18,628 bases of DNA from Bacteroidales bacterium (lineage in GTDB: Bacteria; Bacteroidota; Bacteroidia; Bacteroidales; P3): the NCBI GenBank assembly GCA_017618625.1, contig JAFZTV010000050.1:1-18628 (forward strand). The letters run 5' to 3'. The notes under the pieces were generated by a model. That model saw only the letters and a program-made list of their open reading frames with translations. It made no database searches and had not been told where the DNA came from. The translations under genes were made by a program, and so were the position numbers. Shown piece by piece: positions 1 through 5,796 of the stretch (the first letter of the stretch is position 1; each line of letters begins with the position of its first letter).

Positions 1-4
1 ATAT

Positions 5-1174
5 TTAGTGCAGGAATGCCAGCAGGATACCGGCAGCCACAGCCGATCCTACCACGCCGGCCACGTTCGGACCCATAGCGTGCTGCAGGAGGTAGTTGGT
101 CTTGTCGTACTCCAATCCCACGTTGTTGGACACACGGGCGGCATCGGGCACAGCGCTCACACCGGAGTTACCGATAAGCGGGTTGATCTTGTTGCCCTCT
201 TTCAGGAAGAGGTTGAAGAACTTCACAAACAGAACTCCCGTGAAGGTGGCCACGATAAACGAGCCGGCACCAAGTCCGAAGATGAGCACCGACTTGCCGG
301 TGAGGAACGTGGTGGCCTGAGTGGAGGCACCCACGGTGATACCGATAAGCAGTGTGCACATGTTCACGATGGCGTTGCTGGCCACGTCGCTCAATCGTTT
401 GGTCACACCGCTCTCTTTAAGCAGGTTGCCGAAGAACAGCATGCCGAGCAGCGGAAGACCCGAAGGGACGATGAAGGCGCAGAACAGGAGGCCGAGAATC
501 GGGAAGGTGATCTTCTCCAGTTTCGACACCTGGCGCGGTGGTTTCATACGTATCACGCGCTCTTTCTTGGTGGTGCAGAGTCGCATGATGGGCGGCTGGA
601 TAACCGGCACAAGTGCCATATAGGAGTAAGCCGACACCGCGATGGCACCCATCAGGTCGGGAGCCAGCTGGGAGCTCAGGAAGATGGCGGTAGGACCGTC
701 GGCACCGCCGATGATGCCGATGGCACCGGCCTCGTTGGGAAGGAAACCGAGCGCCAAAGCTCCCATATAAGCGGCGAAGATACCGAACTGGGCGGCTGCG
801 CCGATAAGGAACAGCTTCGGGTTCGAAAGCAGCGCCGAGAAGTCGGTCATTGCTCCGATACCCAGGAAGATGAGAGGCGGATACCAGCCGTTCTGCACAC
901 CGTGGTACAGGATGTTCAGCACCGAACTGGTTTCGTAGATACCGATTTTCAATCCGGGATAGAACGGAATATTACCTATCAGCATACCGAATCCGATAGG
1001 AACGAGGAGCAGGGGCTCAAACTCCTTCTTGATGCCGAGGAAGATGAACACCAGTCCTATGACTATCATTGCGATGTGGCCCCATGTGACATTGGCAAAA
1101 CCCGTGTACTGCAGGAACTGCATCAACTGGGTTGACATAAAATCCATGAAACCACCTGTAGCTAAAGTTATCAT
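5..1174 (-). CDS. mmdB: Na+-translocating decarboxylase beta subunit (methylmalonyl-CoA decarboxylase type)
   Basis: Integral membrane subunit of a biotin-dependent sodium-pumping decarboxylase (OadB/GcdB/MmdB family). It decarboxylates carboxybiotin and couples this to Na+ export. The 389-residue product is hydrophobic throughout. It carries the family segment GGADGPTAIFLSSQLAP near residues 156-172, with the Asp (about 159) that serves as Na+/proton ligand in the Klebsiella enzyme, and the C-terminal GNSGVSAVP motif near 335-343 followed by HAMGPNVAG. Length fits the family. It is the last visible gene of the propionate operon, 107 bp after the biotin carrier. Assignment to methylmalonyl-CoA rather than oxaloacetate rests on the MmdA-type carboxyltransferase upstream. 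Met10 or Met13 are possible alternative starts. Unlike its operon partners its stop is not followed by the GC-rich repeat, although only four bases are visible. Confidence 0.95.
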   Translation of the reverse strand: MITLATGGFMDFMSTQLMQFLQYTGFANVTWGHIAMIVIGLVFIFLGIKKEFEPLLLVPIGFGMLIGNIPFYPGLKIGIYETSSVLNILYHGVQNGWYPPLIFLGIGAMTDFSALLSNPKLFLIGAAAQFGIFAAYMGALALGFLPNEAGAIGIIGGADGPTAIFLSSQLAPDLMGAIAVSAYSYMALVPVIQPPIMRLCTTKKERVIRMKPPRQVSKLEKITFPILGLLFCAFIVPSGLPLLGMLFFGNLLKESGVTKRLSDVASNAIVNMCTLLIGITVGASTQATTFLTGKSVLIFGLGAGSFIVATFTGVLFVKFFNLFLKEGNKINPLIGNSGVSAVPDAARVSNNVGLEYDKTNYLLQHAMGPNVAGVVGSAVAAGILLAFLH

Positions 1175-1260
1175 AGTTGTTATTGTGTTATTGTTTTATT
1201 TGTTAATTTGTTAGTGATAAAACTGCGTTTGATGCTCAATCGTTCACACAATCAATACAA

Positions 1261-1280
1261 CGCCCTGTGCGGGCACGCAC
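1261..1280 (-). repeat. Stop-adjacent GC-rich hairpin repeat, copy 1
   Basis: On the minus strand this reads GTGCGTGCCCGCACAGGGCG and starts one base after the biotin carrier TAA. It can fold as GTGCG-TGCC-CGCAC, or alternatively as GCCC-GCACA-GGGC. Seven other copies occur in the window. Confidence 0.9.
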
Positions 1281-1281
1281 T

Positions 1282-1713
1282 TTATCCAATCACTATCAGC
1301 ACGTCGCCTTCGAGCACGCTGTCGCCTTTGCGGCATTTCACCTCGGTGACTGTTCCGGCTACGTCGCATTCGATGTTGTTTTCCATCTTCATGGCTTCGA
1401 GCAGCACTACTCGCTGACCGGCACTCACCTTGTCGCCAACGTTGACAAACACGTCGAGTATCGTACCGGGTAGGGGAGTGGTGACTTTCGTTCCGGCTCC
1501 GCCGGCTGCTGGTGCGGGTGCTGCAGCGGGAGCTGCAGGAGCAGCAGCGGCTTTCGGTGCGGGACGCTTCACGGTCGGTTTCTGTTTCACTTCGGCATCC
1601 ACGGTCACATTATACGGGGTGCCGTTTACATTCAGTTTTATTTCCTGGCCTTCCACCTCGTTGATGTCAACGTTGTAGTCGGTTCCATTTATTTTGAATT
1701 TGAAATTTTTCAT
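1282..1713 (-). CDS. mmdC: Biotin carboxyl carrier subunit of the decarboxylase
   Basis: Carries the biotin arm that shuttles CO2 from the MmdA carboxyltransferase to the membrane beta subunit. The 143-residue protein has a short N-terminal region, an Ala/Pro-rich hinge (about residues 50-75) and a C-terminal biotinyl domain. The biotinylation motif EAMKMEN places the modified Lys at residue 109. The start was set at 1713 (MKNFKFK), because the open frame further upstream runs through the 1745-1764 repeat and reads as non-family sequence. It follows the OadG-like gene by 85 bp and precedes mmdB by 107 bp. These are long gaps for an operon, filled in part by repeat copies. The family call is secure. 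Whether the same carrier also serves another carboxylase cannot be seen here. Confidence 0.95.
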   Translation of the reverse strand: MKNFKFKINGTDYNVDINEVEGQEIKLNVNGTPYNVTVDAEVKQKPTVKRPAPKAAAAPAAPAAAPAPAAGGAGTKVTTPLPGTILDVFVNVGDKVSAGQRVVLLEAMKMENNIECDVAGTVTEVKCRKGDSVLEGDVLIVIG

Positions 1714-1744
1714 TGCTCTATTTTTTATTTTTGATTCTGTATAT

Positions 1745-1764
1745 CGCCCTGTGCGGGCACGCAC
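1745..1764 (-). repeat. Stop-adjacent GC-rich hairpin repeat, copy 2 (distal of a pair)
   Basis: Identical over 20 nt to the copy at 1261. It lies 13 nt beyond copy 3, in the gap between the OadG-like gene and the biotin carrier gene. Confidence 0.9.
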
Positions 1765-1777
1765 TTTGAACCTTTGT

Positions 1778-1798
1778 CGCCCTGTCTGGGGCTCGCAC
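1778..1798 (-). repeat. Stop-adjacent GC-rich hairpin repeat, copy 3 (divergent)
   Basis: This 21-nt variant abuts the TAA of the OadG-like gene directly. Changes in its middle break the GTGCG/CGCAC stem, but the GCCC...GGGC pairing is kept with a 6-nt loop. It is the most diverged copy in the window. Confidence 0.8.
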
Positions 1799-2905
1799 TT
1801 ACTTTTTATTGAAATACTGGTTCATGTTGAAGCGTTTGTCGTTCCATGGTGTCCAGGTGCGTTCCACGTTCTGGATGGTTATCACCATGTCTTCGTCGTC
1901 GTGCAGCTCCTCGTTGTAGAGGTAGATGGCCGTCGCGATGGCGGCATACACGTCGCCGTCAACTGACTGCTGGCTGCCGGCCTCTGCAGGCTGACCGCCA
2001 TTATCGCCCGTACGGCCAGTACCCGACTGTTTTTTGGCTTCATCTTTCTTCTTGCGTTTCTCGTTCCAGCTCCTAATCGCCGAGCCGTAGCCCAACATGA
2101 TCAGGCACACACTTATCAGGGCGATAAACACCACCGACACGGCCACCACCGTCAGTCCCAATCCGTAGGGGTCCTGGTCGGCTATCACCTCCGACTGTTT
2201 TTTCTTGTGGTAGTTGTAGGGCTCGCCTTTGAAACTCAGCTCCTCGGGGAAATTGGTCAGGTCTACCACGGCGATGCTGTAACCGAGGGCGTTGGTGCCG
2301 ACCACGGTAATCTCTTTCGCCATCGGGTTGATGTCAAACGCGTAGGCGTTGAAATGCAGACCGAAATAGGATTTCTCCTTGCCGAAAGCGTAGCACAGCT
2401 TGTCTGCGTGTTCGCCCTCTTTCGCCGGTTCCGGCTCCATCGACAGGATTCCGATATGGGCGCTGTCTTTGGCCGAAGAAGCGAGGTAGATGATTTTGTC
2501 ACCCAACACCCATACCGACTTCGGTCGGTGGATGTTCTTCAGGTCGTGACGTTTGTAGAGGCTGTCGGTCACATGGCGGCCGATGAGCTTCATGTTGCCC
2601 GCTTCGTCGCGCTCCACAAGGTCGATCGCACAGTCGGTGCTGTCAACGACCACGTAGGCCTGCATCTCGGGTATGAAACAGATTTGGTTCGACTGGAATG
2701 TGACAGGCTGCTGCCCGTGCATCGGCATTCCATGATGGTGCATTTCGCACTCCGGAGGCATCTTGCCATCCTCTGGCGGCATCGGACGTTCCACTCCCTG
2801 CTTCGGTGGCATGGGGCGTTTGTGCGGCTTCTTGGCCGACAACCCGCCGGCAAACATCGCCACACATAGGACGCCGATCGTGAATAATTTATAGATTTTG
2901 TTCAT
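1799..2905 (-). CDS. OadG/MmdD-like decarboxylase subunit with periplasmic extension
   Basis: Likely the small anchoring subunit that holds the decarboxylase complex at the membrane. The 368-residue product begins with a signal-type sequence (residues 1-24). A Met/His/Pro-rich stretch follows (about 26-68, including CEMHHHGMPMHG), then a periplasmic domain of about 170 residues with beta-rich, propeller-like patterns. A single membrane helix (about 249-275) leads to a charged linker and a C-terminal segment with YAAIATAIYLYNEEL and VERTWTPW. The helix plus C-terminal part match the OadG family as I know it from Bacteroidales. Classical OadG proteins are only about 80 residues, so most of this one is extension. 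Position between mmdA and the biotin carrier supports the role. The function of the extension is unknown. Metal binding is an inference from composition and from the Zn2+ reported for Klebsiella OadG. Confidence 0.8.
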   Translation of the reverse strand: MNKIYKLFTIGVLCVAMFAGGLSAKKPHKRPMPPKQGVERPMPPEDGKMPPECEMHHHGMPMHGQQPVTFQSNQICFIPEMQAYVVVDSTDCAIDLVERDEAGNMKLIGRHVTDSLYKRHDLKNIHRPKSVWVLGDKIIYLASSAKDSAHIGILSMEPEPAKEGEHADKLCYAFGKEKSYFGLHFNAYAFDINPMAKEITVVGTNALGYSIAVVDLTNFPEELSFKGEPYNYHKKKQSEVIADQDPYGLGLTVVAVSVVFIALISVCLIMLGYGSAIRSWNEKRKKKDEAKKQSGTGRTGDNGGQPAEAGSQQSVDGDVYAAIATAIYLYNEELHDDEDMVITIQNVERTWTPWNDKRFNMNQYFNKK

Positions 2906-2944
2906 GTCTTAGCTTGTAAAAATCTGAATGAAAAAGTTTTGACC

Positions 2945-2985
2945 GAAAGGGAAAAGGGGAGGTGACGGCCTTTGCAACCGCCACC
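2945..2985 (-). terminator. Terminator-like hairpin after the Cys-rich gene
   Basis: Arms 2961-2968 and 2978-2985 pair on the minus strand (GGTGGCGG with CCGTCACC, one G-U) around a 9-nt loop, followed by a C/T-rich tract (TCCCCTTTTCCCTTT). It lies 19 nt beyond the Cys-rich stop and before the OadG-like gene. It may be a weak terminator or attenuator that lowers expression of the downstream genes. Confidence 0.45.
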
Positions 2986-3003
2986 TTTTGCCCTAAAGTG
3001 CTT

Positions 3004-3339
3004 TTATTTTTTGCAGCACTCTTTCTTCTCGCCGTCTTTGCAGCATTTGTGCTCGCCGTCTTTGCAGCACTCGGCTTTCTCTCCCTTGCATTGCTGCTTG
3101 CAGCATTTGTCGGTGCCGTGGTTCGGGCAGCCTTCGCAGTTCTTCGCTGCGCAGCTGTCGGGACAGGTGCAAGCTTCGGCGCACTGGTGGTCGCACTGGT
3201 GCTCACACTCGTGGTTGCACACCTCTTCGATGCTGTCGCTGCACTCAACAGTGACGTCGACGTTCTTCTTGCAGTTGCAGGCTACCATTCCAAATACGAA
3301 TACGGTAGCGATTGCGGCGGTCAATAAAACTTTTTTCAT
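3004..3339 (-). CDS. Small cysteine-rich lipoprotein, metallothionein-like composition
   Basis: The 111-residue product has a lipoprotein signal peptide (MKKVLLTAAIATVFVFGMVA with Cys21 as lipidation site). The mature part is packed with cysteines: 21 in the full protein including Cys21, arranged as CxxxC spacings (41/45/49/53/57), CxC, and repeated CC pairs (79/80, 91/92, 99/100, 108/109). The last 35 residues contain three related units of the type ECCKDGE/KCCKDGE/ECCKK. No known domain is recognised. Composition suggests metal binding or a disulfide-rich fold on the periplasmic face of a membrane. It sits in the decarboxylase operon between mmdA and the OadG-like gene, 146 bp and 98 bp from them, with a terminator-like hairpin behind it and no recognisable promoter of its own. 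Its link to the decarboxylase is positional only. Confidence 0.8.
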   Translation of the reverse strand: MKKVLLTAAIATVFVFGMVACNCKKNVDVTVECSDSIEEVCNHECEHQCDHQCAEACTCPDSCAAKNCEGCPNHGTDKCCKQQCKGEKAECCKDGEHKCCKDGEKKECCKK

Positions 3340-3396
3340 CTTTTTTTGTGATTTATGGGGTCGCCCCCTGGTTATTAATTAAATTTGAATTTCGAA

Positions 3397-3438
3397 TTCC
3401 GAATCTTGATACTTGAATCTTGAAACCTGAATCTTGAA
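3397..3438. repeat. Degenerate 14-bp tandem repeat
   Basis: Three units close to ACTTGAATCTTGAA (last two at 3411-3424 and 3425-3438, one mismatch apart; the first more diverged) sit directly beside the GC-rich repeat cluster after mmdA. A similar A/T-rich, low-complexity stretch borders the other tandem cluster at 14501-14557. No function is evident. Confidence 0.6.
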
Positions 3439-3440
3439 AC

Positions 3441-3460
3441 TGCCCTGTGCGGGCACGCAC
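3441..3460 (-). repeat. Stop-adjacent GC-rich hairpin repeat, copy 4
   Basis: Near-identical 20-nt copy in direct tandem with copy 5, distal to the mmdA stop. Confidence 0.9.
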
Positions 3461-3485
3461 CCCTGTGTGGGCACGCACCACGCAC
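3461..3485 (-). repeat. Stop-adjacent GC-rich hairpin repeat, copy 5 plus a 7-nt partial copy
   Basis: On the minus strand the mmdA TAG is followed immediately by GTGCGTG (partial copy, 3479-3485) and then by an 18-nt copy (3461-3478) with CACAC in place of CGCAC. With copy 4 this makes about 2.35 tandem units. Confidence 0.85.
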
Positions 3486-5045
3486 CTATAGCGGCAGGTT
3501 GCAGTGTTTCTTCATCGGTATCGAGTCTTTCTTCGTCGAGAGCACCTGAAGGGCGCGGATCACACGGAACCTCGTGTTCCTCGGCTCGATAACGTCGTCG
3601 ATGTAGCCGTATTTGGCTGCATTGTACGGGTTCGCGAACTGGTCGTTATACTCCTTCTCCTTCTCGGCGATGAACTTGGCTTTCTCGTCCGGGTCGGTTA
3701 TTTCTTTCAACGCGCGTCCCTGAAGCACCTCGGTGGCTCCGCTGGCTCCCATCACAGCTATCTGTGCCGTCGGCCATGCATAGTTGATGTCGCTTCTCAG
3801 CTGCTTGCAGCTCATCACGATGTGTGCGCCGCCGTAGCTCTTTCTCAGCGTCACCGTCACCTTAGGCACCGTCGCTTCGCCGTAGGCGTAGAGCATCTTC
3901 GCTCCGTGCACGATCACACCGTTGTACTCCTGGCCCGTTCCGGGCAGGAAGCCGGGCACGTCAACCAACGTCACCAGCGGTATGTTGAAAGCGTCGCAGA
4001 ATCTCACAAAGCGTGCGCCCTTTCTCGAGGCGTTGCAGTCCAACACGCCCGCCATAGCCTTCGGCTGGTTCGCTACCACTCCAACACTTCTGCCGCCCAT
4101 ACGTGCGAATCCGACCACCAGGTTCGGGGCGAATTTCTCGTGTACCTCCAAAAACTTGCCGTCGTCCACGATTGCGTTGATCACCTCTTTCACGTCGTAT
4201 GGCGTGTTCGGGTTCTCGGGTATGATGGTGTTGAGCGAGTCCTCCATGCGGTCGATGGGGTCGTCGGTCTCCACCATTGGAGCATCTTCGAAGTTGTTGC
4301 TCGGTATGTAGCTTACCAGGTCGCGGATGAGCTCGATGGTCGACTCCTCGGTCTCGCCCACAAAGTGAGCCACACCGCTCTTGGTGGCGTGCACCATGGC
4401 GCCGCCCAGTTTGTCCACCGTCACATCCTCGCCCGTCACCGTCTTCACCACCTTCGGGCCGGTCAGGAACATATAGCTGTTCTCCTTCGTCATCATGATG
4501 AAGTCGGTCAATGCCGGACTATACACAGCGCCGCCGGCGCAGGGTCCGAAGATAGCGCTGATCTGCGGCACCACTCCCGACGCCAGGATGTTCCTCTCGA
4601 AGATCTCCGCATATCCGGCCAGCGAATTGCAGCCTTCCTGTATTCTCGCTCCGCCCGAGTCGTTCAGTCCTATCACAGGCGCTCCCACCTTCATAGCCTG
4701 GTCCATCACCTTGCAGATCTTCAGCGACATCGTCTCGCTCAGCGAGCCGGCAAATACCGTGAAATCCTGTGCGAAGACATAAACCAGCCTTCCGTTGATG
4801 GTACCGTATCCCGTTACGACACCGTCGCCCAAAAACGACTGCTTCTGCATGTCGAAGTTCGTGCAGCGGTGGGTGACAAACATGTCAAACTCTTCAAACG
4901 AGCCCTCGTCCAACAGCATCGCGATCCTCTCGCGCGCCGTCAGCTTGCCCTGCTCGTGCTGTTTGTCGATACGCTTTTGACCTCCACCCATGCGGGCTTC
5001 GGTCCTCTTGTCAAGAAGCTCTTTTATTTTCTGTTCAAAAGCCAT
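3486..5045 (-). CDS. mmdA: Methylmalonyl-CoA decarboxylase alpha / propionyl-CoA carboxylase beta-type carboxyltransferase
   Basis: Transfers the carboxyl group of (S)-methylmalonyl-CoA to carrier-bound biotin, giving propionyl-CoA. The 519-residue protein has the two crotonase-fold halves of the acyl-CoA carboxyltransferase family. The N half carries SGGARIQEG (about 130-138) and [13 protein letters not shown] (about 167-179). The C half carries [16 protein letters not shown] (about 361-376) and YGGAHIVM (about 404-411), the oxyanion-hole regions. Length matches the family. The same family includes propionyl-CoA carboxylase beta chains. Decarboxylase is preferred because the neighbours encode OadB-type and OadG-type subunits and an epimerase, with no biotin carboxylase gene in the visible operon. 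It follows the epimerase gene by 110 bp. Its TAG stop is followed at once by the tandem GC-rich repeats. Confidence 0.95.
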   Translation of the reverse strand: MAFEQKIKELLDKRTEARMGGGQKRIDKQHEQGKLTARERIAMLLDEGSFEEFDMFVTHRCTNFDMQKQSFLGDGVVTGYGTINGRLVYVFAQDFTVFAGSLSETMSLKICKVMDQAMKVGAPVIGLNDSGGARIQEGCNSLAGYAEIFERNILASGVVPQISAIFGPCAGGAVYSPALTDFIMMTKENSYMFLTGPKVVKTVTGEDVTVDKLGGAMVHATKSGVAHFVGETEESTIELIRDLVSYIPSNNFEDAPMVETDDPIDRMEDSLNTIIPENPNTPYDVKEVINAIVDDGKFLEVHEKFAPNLVVGFARMGGRSVGVVANQPKAMAGVLDCNASRKGARFVRFCDAFNIPLVTLVDVPGFLPGTGQEYNGVIVHGAKMLYAYGEATVPKVTVTLRKSYGGAHIVMSCKQLRSDINYAWPTAQIAVMGASGATEVLQGRALKEITDPDEKAKFIAEKEKEYNDQFANPYNAAKYGYIDDVIEPRNTRFRVIRALQVLSTKKDSIPMKKHCNLPL

Positions 5046-5136
5046 AATGTGTTTTTGATTAAAAGGTTATTGTAATCGAGACCTTCCCTCAAGCCTTAAC
5101 GCCTCTCGTTCCAGCCTCATGAAAATCAATTCTGAC

Positions 5137-5156
5137 TGCCCTGTCCGGGCACGGAC
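5137..5156 (-). repeat. Stop-adjacent GC-rich hairpin repeat, copy 6, with compensatory stem change
   Basis: On the minus strand GTCCGTGCCCGGACAGGGCA. Its first base is the G of the epimerase TAG. Compared with other copies, both arms of the first stem differ (GTCCG/CGGAC for GTGCG/CGCAC), so pairing is preserved. Confidence 0.9.
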
Positions 5157-5563
5157 TACTTGCAGCACATTTCCGTCAATACTCCGAGGGTGCTCTTCGG
5201 GTGTAGGAAGCCGATCTTCAGGCCTTCTGCGCCGCCGCGGCTCTCCTTGTCTATCAGGCGCACTCCCTTGCCTTCGGCGTCTTTCAGCGCCTGGTCGGTG
5301 TTCTCCACCGCGAAGGCGATGTGGTGCATGCCCCCCTTGCCGCCGTTCTTCTCTATAAACGACGCGATGGTGCTCTCCGGGCAGGTCGGTTCGAGCAGCT
5401 CGATCTTGACCTCTCCGATTTTGAAGAATGCGGTCTTTACTTTCTGGTCTTTTACCTCTTCGATGGCGTAGCATTTCAGTCCCATTACATCTTCCCAGTA
5501 ACGGATAGCTTCGTCAAGGTTCGTCACGGCAATGCCGATGTGTTCAATGTGTGAAGGTGTCAT
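5156..5563 (-). CDS. mce: Methylmalonyl-CoA epimerase
   Basis: Interconverts (R)- and (S)-methylmalonyl-CoA, linking methylmalonyl-CoA mutase output to the decarboxylase encoded next. The 135-residue protein has two vicinal-oxygen-chelate halves. Candidate metal ligands in family positions are His8 (EHIGIAV), Glu55 (KIELLEP, where some homologues have Gln), His80 or His81 (GMHHIAF) and Glu131 (GVLTE). Length is normal for bacterial epimerases. It is the first gene of the operon: a TATATTTG promoter element lies 64 bp before the start, and clpB, also on the minus strand, ends with its own terminator further upstream. The mutase genes are not in this window. Confidence 0.95.
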   Translation of the reverse strand: MTPSHIEHIGIAVTNLDEAIRYWEDVMGLKCYAIEEVKDQKVKTAFFKIGEVKIELLEPTCPESTIASFIEKNGGKGGMHHIAFAVENTDQALKDAEGKGVRLIDKESRGGAEGLKIGFLHPKSTLGVLTEMCCK

Positions 5564-5626
5564 AATTGTTTGTATATCTTGTTATTAATTAATCTATATA
5601 AAGAGCGTATGCCCGAAATGAAAATG

Positions 5627-5634
5627 CAAATATA
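5627..5634 (-). promoter_or_regulatory. Bacteroidota-type -7 element for the propionate operon
   Basis: Minus strand TATATTTG matches TAnnTTTG. A CTTTG lies about 14 nt further upstream, closer than the usual -33 spacing. Transcription would start near 5620, leaving a leader of about 56 nt before mce. Confidence 0.6.
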
Positions 5635-5733
5635 CTAAATAATTTTAACAAAGCGTATTAGATGGGTTGTATATTTTTGGGCGACTGCAAATTCCTTCAG
5701 TTTGTCATTCTGGATGGCGTATCTACTCTGGAT

Positions 5734-5769
5734 AAAAAACAAAGCGGACTTTCAAATGGAAAGCCCGCT
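5734..5769 (-). terminator. Intrinsic terminator of clpB
   Basis: Minus strand AGCGGGCTTT pairs with AAAGTCCGCT (10 bp, one G-U) around a 7-nt loop and is followed by TTGTTTTTT. It lies 27 nt past the clpB stop and separates clpB from the propionate operon. Confidence 0.9.
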
Positions 5770-5796
5770 TGCAACTTTAATTGGGATGCTCGCCTG

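Noticed and set aside
1714..1764. Seventeen-residue N-terminal extension of the biotin carrier
   Set aside because: It translates the GC-rich repeat at 1745-1764 and does not resemble the family; the ATG at 1713 gives a normal carrier start.
3504..5075. Long plus-strand open frame (523 codons) opposite mmdA
   Set aside because: It is antisense to a well-conserved gene, its translation is rich in His/Arg/Val with no recognisable motif, and it arises from the codon bias of mmdA.
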